The notes under the pieces are model-generated. The model had not been told where the DNA came from, did not search any database, and saw nothing but the letters and a program-made list of their open reading frames with translations. A DNA stretch of 36,264 nt, taken from the NCBI GenBank assembly GCA_039934135.1, contig JBDTMT010000002.1, positions 1 through 36,264 on the forward strand, written 5' to 3'. Below, in pieces: positions 1-7,051 of the stretch. Numbering within the stretch: position 1 is the stretch's first letter; every line of letters begins with the position of its first letter. Position numbers and translations under genes: made by a program. The DNA comes from JBDTMT01 sp039934135. GTDB taxonomy: Bacteria > Desulfobacterota > Binatia > HRBIN30 > CADEER01.

Positions 1-48
1 CAAGCCGTTGGCCTGCACGGTGCGGTGCGTGATCGGCGCGTCGGACAT
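1..48 (-). CDS. Alpha/beta hydrolase, N-terminus only (cut by window edge)
   Basis: Only the first 16 codons lie in the window. The ATG is at 48 and the frame runs off the left edge. The visible start reads MSDAPITHRTVQANGL. A T-H-R-x-V-x-x-N-G-L opening is common at the N-terminus of epoxide-hydrolase and haloalkane-dehalogenase-like alpha/beta hydrolases, where it forms the first beta strand. A GGAG lies about 9 nt before the ATG. No catalytic residue is visible, so the family call rests on this short motif only. The gene would be transcribed in the same direction as the DUF2277 gene upstream of it. Confidence 0.45.
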   Translation of the reverse strand, partial: MSDAPITHRTVQANGL

Positions 49-97
49 GGCGCAGCTCCATAGCGAACGACGCGGCGCGATTGTAGGGGCTGGCGCC

Positions 98-117
98 GCC
101 GGCTCGCTGCAGCCGGC
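98..117. terminator. GC-rich hairpin after the DUF2277 gene
   Basis: GCCGGCT (98-104) and AGCCGGC (111-117) form a perfect 7-bp stem with a 6-nt loop, 35 nt beyond the DUF2277 stop codon. There is no U-run, so it is terminator-like rather than a classical intrinsic terminator. Confidence 0.35.
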
Positions 118-151
118 TGGCGGGTCGATCACGCGCTCGACGGCGATCGCT

Positions 152-421
152 TCACGAACCGAATCGGCGCTGCGCGCGGGCCTTGGCGCGGGCCGCCTCT
201 TCCTCGCGGTTCTTCGGCGCGGCGTTCGATTCCAGTTGCGTCAGCAGTTGCCCGGAAATGGCGGCGATCGCCTCGACGGCGGCGCGAAACGCCGCGTCAT
301 TTGCCTGCGACGGTTTGGTGAAGCCGCTGATCTTGCGCACGAACTGCAGCGACGCGTCGCGGATCTCCTGCTCGGTGACCGGCGGCTCGAAGTTGAACAG
401 CGTCCGGATATTGCGGCACAT
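152..421 (-). CDS. DUF2277 family protein (hypothetical, 89 aa)
   Basis: This small soluble protein begins MCRNIRTLFNFEPP, the highly conserved opening of the DUF2277 family. It continues with the family's R-D-A-S-L-Q-F-V-R-K-I-S-G block and ends in an R-E-E-E-A-A-R-A-K-A-R-A-like basic tail. Its length matches the family's usual 85-95 residues. I chose the ATG at 421 over an upstream in-frame start because the conserved N-terminus begins there and AGGAGAGG lies just before it. The biochemical function of the family is unknown. It is a single gene, separated from the upstream SDR by a word-repeat element and from the downstream hydrolase by a hairpin. Confidence 0.85.
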   Translation of the reverse strand: MCRNIRTLFNFEPPVTEQEIRDASLQFVRKISGFTKPSQANDAAFRAAVEAIAAISGQLLTQLESNAAPKNREEEAARAKARAQRRFGS

Positions 422-441
422 CTTTCCTCTCCTCTGAAAAC

Positions 442-587
442 GGATCTTCACCGCGGAGTCGCGAAGACGCGGAGTCATCTGCAGCGTTGGTGTCCCCGGT
501 GCCGATTTGACCCGCGATCAACCTGGAAATTTCGCGCCCACCGCGCAAGATCAGTCGCCACCCTCCGCGACTCCGCGGTGAGATCCC
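442..587. repeat. Inverted word-repeat element A (CACCGCGGAG family)
   Basis: The left arm (442-481) and right arm (545-587) are imperfect reverse complements about 40 nt long, separated by about 63 nt. Both carry the words CACCGCGGAGTCGCG and CGCGGAG. The right arm ends 28 nt beyond the SDR stop codon and the left arm starts 20 nt before the DUF2277 ATG. The same motif class appears at 5523-5670 and 19203-19230. Confidence 0.8.
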
Positions 588-615
588 AGGCTGAACTCGA
601 GGCTGCCCGCGACCG

Positions 616-1494
616 TCATTGCGCGTCCTTCCTGCCGCCGCGCGCCAGGACATCGCGCCGCAGCTGCGCCAGCATCTGTCCGCTCAGCCGGTCGACCAGT
701 CCGGGCGACAGGCGGCCGATGTACCACACGAGGCGCGCCCAGCGCGGCTCGACGATGATGGCGCGGTTGCGCGCCACGGCGCGGAGCACGCGCAGTGCCA
801 GGCGCGCCGGATCGAACGGCCGCAAGCGCTCGACCAACGGCGCCAGCATCGCGGCATCGAGGCTCGGCGTGTAGCGACCGTAGCGGCCGCCGTTCAGGAT
901 CGGCGTGCGCACCGCGGCGGGGCACAGCACCGACACCCTGACGCCGTGTGCGCGCGCTTCTATGCGCAGGACGCGCGACAAGGCCACGACGGCTGACTTG
1001 GTGGCGCTGTAGCTGGCCTGCATCGGCACCGGCACCAGTCCCGCCATCGAGGCGGTGTTGATGATGTGACCGAAGCCCTGGCGGATCATCGTCGGATAGG
1101 CGGCCTGGATGCCGTTGGTGACGCCGCGCAGATTGATGTCGATCACATCGTCCCAGTCGGCGGCGACGTATTCGCGCGCCTCGCCGGTGACGGCGATGCC
1201 GGCGTTGTTGAACAGGTAATCGAGCCGCCCGGCCTGCGCGATGACGCGTTCCACCACGCCGTGGAACGCCGGCGCGTCGCGGACGTCCAGTTCCACCGCC
1301 GTGGCAGCGCCGCCGACGGCGCGGATCCGCATCGCCACCTGCTCGGCCAGGGCCAACTGCCGATCGGCCAGCCACACCGCCACGCCGTTGCGCGCCAACG
1401 CCTCGGCGATCGCTTCGCCGATGCCCGACGCGCCGCCGGTGACGATCGCCGTGCGCCGCGCCGCGCCGGCGCCGCTCGCGTCGTCAGCCGGCAC
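616..1494 (-). CDS. Short-chain dehydrogenase/reductase (classical SDR)
   Basis: This is an NAD(P)-dependent oxidoreductase with a complete classical SDR motif set in 292 residues: TGGASGIG (19-26), NNAG (96-99), N121, S149, and Y162-x3-K166. Asp44 at the end of the second strand suggests NAD(H) preference. After the Rossmann core there is a C-terminal extension of about 60 residues with a hydrophobic stretch (W-Y-I-G-R-L), as in membrane-associated SDRs acting on lipids or steroids. The start is a GTG at 1494 that overlaps the end of the upstream F420-type reductase gene by 11 nt, so the two are translationally coupled. The substrate cannot be told from sequence. Confidence 0.93.
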   Translation of the reverse strand: MPADDASGAGAARRTAIVTGGASGIGEAIAEALARNGVAVWLADRQLALAEQVAMRIRAVGGAATAVELDVRDAPAFHGVVERVIAQAGRLDYLFNNAGIAVTGEAREYVAADWDDVIDINLRGVTNGIQAAYPTMIRQGFGHIINTASMAGLVPVPMQASYSATKSAVVALSRVLRIEARAHGVRVSVLCPAAVRTPILNGGRYGRYTPSLDAAMLAPLVERLRPFDPARLALRVLRAVARNRAIIVEPRWARLVWYIGRLSPGLVDRLSGQMLAQLRRDVLARGGRKDAQ

Positions 1495-1936
1495 GGGTCA
1501 GCTCGAAGGCCGGATAGCGCGACACCAACGGTGCGAACGCCTCGATCGGCGCGCCGGCCTTGACCGGAAAGAAGCGCTGCACTTCGCGGTGGAAGCTGTC
1601 GAGATACGCCTTCAACACCGGCGGCTTCTCCGCGTCGGCGAGGTGGCGCAGGCGATACTCGCCGGATGTGCCGCCGCGCCGCAGCACCACGCTGCCGGCC
1701 GCCTCGGCGTTGCGCACCCATGCGGCCCGGCCGCGCGGCGCCACCAGGTAGAGCTTGCCGTCGTGCGACAGCAGATCGACCGGCAGCGTGTACCGCTTGC
1801 CACTCTTGCGCCCGCGCACCTCGAGCAGCCGCATGTTCGGCAGGCCGATGCCGAGCCGCACCAGGGCGCCGACGGCGACGTTGAAGAAGCGTTCGACGGC
1901 GGTGGGTCGTTCGAAATGTGGAGGCGGGTTGTCCAT
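1484..1936 (-). CDS. Nitroreductase/quinone reductase family protein (Ddn-like, DUF385)
   Basis: This 150-residue protein belongs to the F420H2-dependent deazaflavin reductase family (Ddn-like split-barrel fold). The visible signature is L-L-E-V-R-G-R-K-S-G-K followed by T-L-P-V and L-V-A-P-R-G-x-x-x-W-V-R-N. The family reduces quinones or nitro compounds with F420H2. F420 use is inferred, because no F420 biosynthesis gene is in the window. I chose the ATG at 1936 because GAGGAG sits about 8 nt upstream; a GTG 9 nt further upstream overlaps that ribosome binding site. The gene overlaps the following SDR by 11 nt, forming a two-gene redox operon. Confidence 0.85.
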   Translation of the reverse strand: MDNPPPHFERPTAVERFFNVAVGALVRLGIGLPNMRLLEVRGRKSGKRYTLPVDLLSHDGKLYLVAPRGRAAWVRNAEAAGSVVLRRGGTSGEYRLRHLADAEKPPVLKAYLDSFHREVQRFFPVKAGAPIEAFAPLVSRYPAFELTRAG

Positions 1937-2027
1937 GGCGGTCACTCCTCGGGGGTCGTTTCAGGCGGGGTCAGTTCTAGCAGGGGGTGGCGCGGGATGT
2001 GTGTGACGGATTCCAGTCTTGTCTGCT

Positions 2028-2141
2028 GGAAGCGTTGCCCTGGGTGAGCCGCCGGTATTCTACGACAATTCTTTCTTGGCAGCCGCGCGGCGCGCGGCTT
2101 GCGGGCGAGGACGCCCGCCGCCACGGGGATGAGGAAGTGGC
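2028..2141 (-). repeat. Dispersed repeat B, copy 1 (double hairpin after the hydrolase stop)
   Basis: This about 115-bp unit recurs imperfectly at 3033-3147. On the minus strand it follows the hydrolase stop codon at once. It holds two successive stems, GCGGGCG-TCCT-CGCCCGC and AGCCGCGC-GCC-GCGCGGCT. The end of the repeat abuts the stop codon at 2142-2144. It is a plausible rho-independent-like or mRNA 3'-end structure without a U-run. Confidence 0.8.
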
Positions 2142-2939
2142 TCACGCGCCTTTCGCGTCGTTGCGGAGCTGGTTGCGGAAAAGCGTGAGGACGCGGTCGA
2201 GGGCGGCGCGGGTGGGGTGGCCGGTTTCGTCGACCAGGTCGGTGGTGAGCACGGAGTGCGACCTGGCGGTGAAGCCGTAGGCATTGCCGGGGCTGGAGTC
2301 GATCTCGATGCCGTCGAAGGCGGGGCCGAGTTCGCGGCGTAGGGTGGCGAAGCGCTCGCCGGGGCACAGCGGGTCGTGCGTGAAGCGCAGGCCGAGCACC
2401 GGGCAGCCGCCGGCGGCGCGCTGTTTGATGGTCGCCAGGGCGCTGTCGGAGAGGTGCAGCGCGGCGCGGTGATCCTTGGTCAGGGCGAAGGGCAGCGAGG
2501 GCTGGCTGAGGACCGGCGCCATGACCGTCTGGTCGACCATCAGCGCCAGCGCGAAGTTACCGGTGATGCACATGCCAACGGCGCCGACGCCGGGTCCGCC
2601 GCGCGCCTCGTGCGCGCGGCGGCACAGGGCGCGCAGCCACTCGGTGATCGGGCTCGCCTGGCGCCGCGCCAGGACGCTGAATTCGCGCCGGATGCAGGCG
2701 CGCGCCACCTCGGCGAGGATATAGCCGTTGCTGATCGGGCGGCCCGGCTCGCCGAACAGGTGCGGCAGGTAGACGCGGAAGCCGTCGGCGGCGACGCGGC
2801 GGGCGAAGCGTTCGACCTGCGGGGTGATGCCGGGGATCTCGTGCATCACCACCACCGCCGGGCCGGCTCCGAGCGTGTAGACGGTGCGCGTCGCGCCGGC
2901 GTGCGTGAAGGCGAAAGTATCGAAACCGTCGAGTGCCAT
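2142..2939 (-). CDS. Dienelactone hydrolase family protein
   Basis: This is a cytoplasmic alpha/beta hydrolase of the dienelactone hydrolase (carboxymethylenebutenolidase) family, 265 residues. The nucleophile is a cysteine in G-M-C-I-T-G (C124). D189 (F-T-H-D-P) and H228 (A-R-S-H-S) complete a Cys-Asp-His triad, and E35 (H-E-I-P-G) matches the glutamate that controls the thiolate in the family. These placements come from motif spacing. I chose the ATG at 2939; a GTG 18 nt upstream is also in frame and neither has a clear ribosome binding site. The gene is isolated between two copies of repeat B. Likely substrates are lactones or esters from aromatic or chlorinated compounds, but this is inference. 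Confidence 0.88.
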   Translation of the reverse strand: MALDGFDTFAFTHAGATRTVYTLGAGPAVVVMHEIPGITPQVERFARRVAADGFRVYLPHLFGEPGRPISNGYILAEVARACIRREFSVLARRQASPITEWLRALCRRAHEARGGPGVGAVGMCITGNFALALMVDQTVMAPVLSQPSLPFALTKDHRAALHLSDSALATIKQRAAGGCPVLGLRFTHDPLCPGERFATLRRELGPAFDGIEIDSSPGNAYGFTARSHSVLTTDLVDETGHPTRAALDRVLTLFRNQLRNDAKGA

Positions 2940-3032
2940 GGGCGGAGGACTCAGCACGGATGGTGGGGAGGATCAAATGCGCGGGGCGCGGCTGGTCTTG
3001 GAGGACACTATGATGTCCCCCTGCTTGCCAGC

Positions 3033-3147
3033 GGGAAGCGTCGCCCTGGGTGTACCGCCTTGGGCACTACAGTGACTCACGCTTGGCAGCCGCGCGTTGC
3101 GCGGCTTGCGGGCGAGGACGCCCGCCGCCACTTGGATGAGGAGGTGG
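3033..3147 (-). repeat. Dispersed repeat B, copy 2 (after pyrF stop)
   Basis: Second copy of the unit at 2028-2141. The region 3083-3131 is nearly identical to 2076-2124, with the same spacing (48-50 nt) back to a shared GGAAGCG word. It lies 29 nt beyond the pyrF stop codon in the same orientation as copy 1. A shorter relative is at 33921-33962. Confidence 0.8.
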
Positions 3148-3176
3148 GGCGTGGCTCCCGGGCGGCGGCGCGAGTG

Positions 3177-4085
3177 TTACGCCGCGACGGCGGAACCCAG
3201 CTCGTCGACGGCGCGTTGGACGGCGGCGTCTATGGCGCGCTCCCAGGTGTGCAGGTCGTCGGTGTTGGCGTCGGGTGGGAAGAGGAGCGCGCGGGAGGAG
3301 CTGACGATGCCGCCTTCGCGGCCGCGCGGCCCGGCGACGAAGGCGCGCACGGCGTCGGCGGCGCAGGCGCCTTGCGCGCCGTAGCCGGGAACGAGGAAGA
3401 GCGCGTCCGGCAACGCGGCGCGCAGGCGCTCGTGCTCAGCGGGATGCGTGGCGCCGGCGACGATGCCGAGCGACGACCAGCCGGTGACGGGGCCGCGCAG
3501 CTGTGTGGCAGCGTCGGCCAGGCCGGCGGCGACGTGCGCATAGAGCGGCACGCCGTCGATGAGGCGGTCCTGCAGGTCGGCCGAGCCGGGGTTGCTGGTC
3601 TTGGCCAGCACGAAAACACCGCGGCCGTGCGCACCAACGGCGGCGAAGAACGGCGCCAGCGTATCGCGGCCGAGGTAGGGGCTGATGGTCAGCGCGTCGA
3701 CCTGCATCGGCGCGCTGTCGTCGAGGCAGCCGGCGTACGCCGCGGCGGTTGTGCCTATGTCGCCGCGCTTGGCGTCGAGGATCACCTGGCAGCCGGCCAG
3801 GCGCGCCTGCTCGACGACTTGCTCCAGCGCCTGCACGCCGCGCCAGCCGAGCAGCTCGAAGAAGGCGCTCTGCGGCTTCACCACGGCGACATACGGCGCG
3901 ATGCGCTCGAGCCCGGCGAGCACGAAGGCCTCGACCGCATCGGCAGTCGCCGGATCGGCCGCCGCCATGCTGGCGCGCCGGAACAACGGCGGAATCATCG
4001 GCAGATGCGGATCGATCCCGGCGCACAGCGGATGGCCGAGTTCGCGGACGCGCGCGATCAGAGTGTCGGCGAAGTGCTCCGGCAT
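3177..4085 (-). CDS. pyrF: Orotidine 5'-phosphate decarboxylase (type 2)
   Basis: Catalyses decarboxylation of OMP to UMP, the last step of de novo pyrimidine synthesis, in the cytoplasm. The decarboxylase signature DAKRGDIG is present at 104-111, with the catalytic D104/K106/D109 set, and K70 lies in A-V-V-K-P-Q. The length (302 aa), and the P-Q-S-A-F-F-E and P-G-Y-G-A-Q-G blocks, mark the longer type-2 enzyme rather than the E. coli type. I chose the ATG at 4085; a TTG 15 nt upstream is in frame, and neither start has a convincing ribosome binding site. The gene stands alone, divergent from the toxin-antitoxin promoter. Confidence 0.95.
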   Translation of the reverse strand: MPEHFADTLIARVRELGHPLCAGIDPHLPMIPPLFRRASMAAADPATADAVEAFVLAGLERIAPYVAVVKPQSAFFELLGWRGVQALEQVVEQARLAGCQVILDAKRGDIGTTAAAYAGCLDDSAPMQVDALTISPYLGRDTLAPFFAAVGAHGRGVFVLAKTSNPGSADLQDRLIDGVPLYAHVAAGLADAATQLRGPVTGWSSLGIVAGATHPAEHERLRAALPDALFLVPGYGAQGACAADAVRAFVAGPRGREGGIVSSSRALLFPPDANTDDLHTWERAIDAAVQRAVDELGSAVAA

Positions 4086-4231
4086 CGTGCACTGCACCAA
4101 TCACAGAAGAATTGGGATGAACACCGCCCCACCGCATTTCGGCGCGTTGTTCGCCGCGCGACCGCGGGACACGTGCCCGTGGCGGACTCGAAGCAGCGTG
4201 TTCCCGTATCGTGCACGCCTCAGCAACGCGC

Positions 4232-4260
4232 TTGTTCCGGTTCACTATTTAGTCTAGTTA
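4232..4260 (+). promoter_or_regulatory. Sigma70-like promoter of the toxin-antitoxin pair, probably leaderless
   Basis: TTGTTC (4232-4237) and TAGTTA (4255-4260) are separated by exactly 17 bp. The expected transcription start 6-7 nt after the -10 box falls at the antitoxin ATG (4267), so the message may be leaderless. This AT-rich stretch stands out from the GC-rich surroundings. A small dyad (ACTA...TAGT) around the -10 region could be the antitoxin operator. Confidence 0.5.
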
Positions 4261-4266
4261 TGGACC

Positions 4267-4509
4267 ATGATCCGGATCAATATCCACGAGGCCAAGACTC
4301 ACTTATCGCGCTACCTGGCGAAACTGGCCAAGGGCGAGACGATCATCATCTGCAACCGGAACGTGCCGATCGCCGAACTGCGGCCCTTGCCGCGGCCACG
4401 CCGCGCGGCGCGACCGATCGGCCTGGCGAAGGGAACGTTCGAGGTTCCGCAAAGCTTCTTCGACGCCCTGCCTGACGACGAGATCGCTGCCTTCGAGGGA
4501 CGCGGTTAG
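4267..4509 (+). CDS. Type II antitoxin, Phd/YefM family
   Basis: This is an 80-residue antitoxin. It opens with the Phd/YefM DNA-binding fold: I-N-I-H-E-A-K-T-H-L-S-R-Y-L, then K-G-E-T-I-I-I-C-N-R-N-x-P-I-A-E-L-R-P. That layout is diagnostic of the prevent-host-death family. The C-terminal 30 residues, with an acidic D-D-E-I end, would wrap the toxin. The protein should neutralise the PIN toxin encoded next and repress its own promoter. The stop codon overlaps the toxin GTG by one base (TAGTG), which couples their translation. Confidence 0.92.
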   Translation: MIRINIHEAKTHLSRYLAKLAKGETIIICNRNVPIAELRPLPRPRRAARPIGLAKGTFEVPQSFFDALPDDEIAAFEGRG

Positions 4510-4895
4510 TGCGGCTGTTGCTCGACACCTGCACGTTTCTCTGGCTCACCGTCGACGCGCCGGAATTGCCTGATCGCGCCCGCGGTCTCATCGCGGACCC
4601 CGCCAACGAACTGTTTCTCAGCGCCGCTTCGAGCTGGGAGATTGCGGTCAAACACGCGCTGCAGCGGTTGCCGCTGCCGTCGCCGCCGGAGCGCTTCGTA
4701 CCGCAGCAACGCGAGGCGCACGGCATCGAGGACCTCGCCATCAACGAGGAGTCGACGCTGCACGTCGGCCGCTTGCCGGCGCTGCATCGCGACCCGTTCG
4801 ATCGCATCCTGATCTGCCAGGCGATCGTGCACGGACTGATGATCCTCGGCCCCGATCCGCTTATCGCGCAATATCCAGTCCGCACGACGTGGTGA
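4509..4895 (+). CDS. vapC: Type II toxin, PIN-domain ribonuclease (VapC family)
   Basis: This 128-residue PIN-domain RNase is the likely toxin of the pair. The acidic metal-binding residues are in place: D6 in L-L-L-D-T, E44 in S-S-W-E-I-A-V-K, and D95 and D98 in H-R-D-P-F-D-R. The H-R-D-P-F-D-R-I-L and S-W-E-I-A-V-K blocks match the PIN subgroup usually paired with Phd/YefM antitoxins. The start is a GTG at 4509 embedded in the antitoxin stop. The family cleaves tRNA or rRNA sites in an Mg2+-dependent way; the target here is unknown. Confidence 0.92.
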   Translation: MRLLLDTCTFLWLTVDAPELPDRARGLIADPANELFLSAASSWEIAVKHALQRLPLPSPPERFVPQQREAHGIEDLAINEESTLHVGRLPALHRDPFDRILICQAIVHGLMILGPDPLIAQYPVRTTW

Positions 4896-4959
4896 TCGAG
4901 TGCGTCCGATGTGGCGCTGCTCGCAAAACCATTCGATCGCTGCGGCATCTCAGGTAGCG

Positions 4960-5499
4960 ATGGTGCGCACAGCGTCTTTGGTCGTCGTCTTTGTCGGTGC
5001 CCTGGCCCTTGCCTGGCCCTGGAGTGGGAATGGCGCGGTTGGTCAGATTCGGCCGGCGCCAGAGATCAGCGGCGACAGCTGGTTGAATTCGCCGCCGCTG
5101 AGGCTCGCCGGGCTGCGCGGCAAGGTGGTGTTGGTCGAGTTCTGGACCTTCGCGTGCTGGAACTGCCGCAACGTCGAGCCGGTGATGAAGCGCTGGCACG
5201 CGCAGTTCAAGGATCGCGGCCTGGTGGTGATCGGCGTGCACACGCCGGAGCTGGAAGTGGAGCGCGATCCGAACAACGTCGCGCAGTACGTGCGCGAGCA
5301 TGGCATCGCCTATCCGGTGGCGCTCGACGGCGGCTTCAAGACCTGGAAGCGCTACGACAACAATGCCTGGCCGGCGCTGTACCTGATCGATGCCAACGGC
5401 AACATCGTCTACACGCACGTCGGCGAAGGCGATTACGACAAGACCGAGCAACAGATCGAATCGGCGCTGGGCGACCTGACAAAGACGAAGGCCCCGTGA
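4960..5499 (+). CDS. Membrane-anchored or exported thioredoxin-like redoxin
   Basis: The protein has 179 residues. Residues 1-21 form a hydrophobic signal or anchor segment (M-V-R-T-A-S-L-V-V-V-F-V...). A TlpA/DipZ-like thioredoxin domain follows, with the redox centre F-A-C-W-N-C-R at 64-70 (C66, C69). It belongs to the redoxin subgroup in which W-T-x-x-C-x-N-C precedes the alpha helix. It would act in the periplasm or at the outer face of the membrane as a thiol-disulfide reductase. I chose the ATG at 4960, which puts the hydrophobic segment at the N-terminus; an in-frame start 60 nt upstream would add a polar leader. A cis-Pro (N-A-W-P-A-L-Y-L-I-D) is also visible. It converges on an EamA transporter gene. 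Confidence 0.88.
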   Translation: MVRTASLVVVFVGALALAWPWSGNGAVGQIRPAPEISGDSWLNSPPLRLAGLRGKVVLVEFWTFACWNCRNVEPVMKRWHAQFKDRGLVVIGVHTPELEVERDPNNVAQYVREHGIAYPVALDGGFKTWKRYDNNAWPALYLIDANGNIVYTHVGEGDYDKTEQQIESALGDLTKTKAP

Positions 5500-5522
5500 A
5501 AGGCCCTATGATGCAAGGACGG

Positions 5523-5670
5523 ATTCACCACAGAGACCCAGAGAAAGAGAAAAGACGCACGTCGCGGAACTTCTGCGCGACGCCGCTGAGCGATGTGCAC
5601 GGGCACCGCCGCCTGCGCATCTCCTCAAGCCGTGTTTCCTCTGTGCGCGCTGTGCCCCTGTGGTGAAAAC
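5523..5670. repeat. Inverted word-repeat element C (TTCACCACAGAG family) filling a convergent gap
   Basis: The left arm (5523-5555) begins TTCACCACAGAG and the right arm (5635-5670) ends CTGTGGTGAA, its reverse complement. Both arms iterate CAGAG- or CTCTGTG-like words. The element lies between the stop codons of the convergent redoxin and EamA genes (5499 and 5692) and fills most of the gap. It is the same motif class as element A. Confidence 0.8.
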
Positions 5671-5691
5671 TTTTTCCGGCTTCGCCTTCCC

Positions 5692-6621
5692 CTACCCTTC
5701 CGCCTCCGCCGCCAGCGCCAGCTGTTCATCCGCCAGCGTGGAAGGCTCCGTCGGGCGGCGGGTGGTGATCCAGACGCCGGCGAGAACGAGTGTTCCGCCG
5801 AAGACCTGTGAGGCGAGCAGCGGCTCGCCGAGGAAGGCGGCCGAGAGCAGCGCGGTGATGACGGGGACGAGATAGACGAACACCACGGTGCGGCCGACGC
5901 CGACGGTGTGCACACCGTAGAGGAAGAACTGGCCGGCGAGCACCGACGACAGCACGACCATCGACAGCAGCGCCGCCAGCGCCGCCGGCGAGGCGTGCGC
6001 GATCTGCGCGAACGGCGCCTCGGGCAGCGCCAGCGTCAGCATCACGACGCTGCCGATGCCGTAGCAGAGGGCGTTGGTCATGGAATGCGGCAGGTGGCCG
6101 ACGACACTGCGCGCGCAGATGTTGAAGGTCGCCCACAGCGCCGCGGCGAGGATGGCGAGCAGATCGCCGCCGCGCGCGAGCAGCAGGCCGGCGAGCACGG
6201 CGAGATCGCCGTGCGTGATGACCACCGCGGCACCGGCCAACGCCATCAGCACGCCGGCGAAGCCACGGCGCGACAGCGGCTCGCCGACCAGCGGCGCCAG
6301 CAGCACCGTGAAGGCCGGGTTGAGCGCCACCAGCAGCGACGCGTTGGTGGCGCTGGTGCGCTGCAGCGCCGCCATGAACGTCCATTGGTAGAACACGCCC
6401 CCACAGATGATCATCACCGCCAGTGGCAGCAGCACCGGCCGCAGGTCGGCGCTGCGTCGCGCCCGCCAGGCAAACGGCAGCAGCAGCAGCGCCGCCGCCA
6501 GATGCCGCGTGCCCGCCGCCGTCAGCGGCGTCAGCTCGGCCAGCACCACCTTGCCGGCGATGAACGCCGTCGCCCAGAACAGACTCGCGGCGCAGAGGCC
6601 GAGATAGGCGCGACGGGGCAT
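5692..6621 (-). CDS. EamA-family drug/metabolite transporter (DMT superfamily)
   Basis: This 309-residue inner-membrane protein has about ten hydrophobic segments arranged as two EamA repeats. The first repeat holds L-F-W-A-T-A-F-I-A-G-K and the Q-W-x-F-M-A-A-L-Q-R-T-S-A-T-N-A-S block typical of the family. The second ends in F-L-G-E-P-L-x-x-x-Q-V-F-G-G-x-L-V-L-A-G-V-W, the hallmark of the C-terminal EamA domain. DMT members export amino acids, nucleotides or other small metabolites; the substrate here cannot be inferred. The ATG at 6621 lies directly beside a tandem word (ACTAAAGAC) in the divergent gap shared with the WS/DGAT gene, and no ribosome binding site is clear. Confidence 0.93.
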   Translation of the reverse strand: MPRRAYLGLCAASLFWATAFIAGKVVLAELTPLTAAGTRHLAAALLLLPFAWRARRSADLRPVLLPLAVMIICGGVFYQWTFMAALQRTSATNASLLVALNPAFTVLLAPLVGEPLSRRGFAGVLMALAGAAVVITHGDLAVLAGLLLARGGDLLAILAAALWATFNICARSVVGHLPHSMTNALCYGIGSVVMLTLALPEAPFAQIAHASPAALAALLSMVVLSSVLAGQFFLYGVHTVGVGRTVVFVYLVPVITALLSAAFLGEPLLASQVFGGTLVLAGVWITTRRPTEPSTLADEQLALAAEAEG

Positions 6622-6630
6622 GGTGCGGGG

Positions 6631-6663
6631 AAGACTAAAGACTACGGAGCAAAGTCTAAAGAC
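6631..6663. repeat. Tandem heptamer-like word, CTAAAGA type
   Basis: AGACTAAAGACTA (from 6631) is repeated in altered form as AAGTCTAAAGACC (to 6663), giving a roughly 7-bp periodic stretch. It lies just upstream of the EamA start codon in the divergent gap. It resembles a degenerate half of the word-built repeats described elsewhere in the window. Confidence 0.5.
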
Positions 6664-6732
6664 CGGGCGGGCGATGGCGTTTCGCCGTTCGTCCGCTCGG
6701 CAGCCGCGGACTCCACTCCACCCGCCGGTCCT

Positions 6733-6751
6733 GCATCATTCGTCATTCGTC
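6733..6751. repeat. Tandem heptamer ATTCGTC
   Basis: ATTCGTC occurs twice in direct tandem inside CATCATTCGTCATTCGTC. It is a second unrelated 7-bp word within the same 430-bp divergent gap (6622-7051). Confidence 0.5.
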
Positions 6752-6835
6752 CTGCGGCGCTGCCACCGAACAGTGCCACAGCGGCTTTGCACGCAAATTC
6801 CCGTTTCAGCGGGATGAGTGCGGTAACGCTGTTAC

Positions 6836-6937
6836 GGCTGCTCGCTGTTACGGGTTCGGATTCTCAACCCTAACAGCGTAGCAGCCTGACAACCCCGGCG
6901 GCGGACTCAGGCAAGTCGCGAATTGGCGGGCAAAGCC
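6836..6937. repeat. Hairpin plus tail related to the GTTGTTAG repeat family
   Basis: Positions 6836-6856 pair with 6866-6886 in a 20-bp stem with two single-base bulges and a 9-nt loop (GGCTGCT/AGCAGCC, CGCTGTTA/TAACAGCG, GGGTT/AACCC). A tail follows that ends in GCGAATTGGCGGGCAAAGCC (6918-6937), which recurs exactly at 19181-19200 beside another element of the family. The rest of the gap 6622-7051 holds the two word repeats listed separately, and I see no clear promoter in it. Confidence 0.7.
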
Positions 6938-7051
6938 TGTCGCAGCGGCGCGCACCGGAGTCGCCGGGCTTGGCAGTTGGACGGGGCCGTCCTACAGAGA
7001 GGGCCCACTGCCGTGGGGGACCGGCGTTTCGACGCCGCGGAGGATGCAGGC

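Noticed and set aside
2376..4475. Long plus-strand frame across the hydrolase and pyrF genes
   Set aside because: The minus strand encodes two well-conserved enzymes there, and the plus-strand product has no motif.
4509..4895. Horizontal transfer of the toxin-antitoxin pair
   Set aside because: Only the promoter region is AT-rich. The coding sequences match the neighbours' GC content, and no repeats or integrase gene flank the pair.
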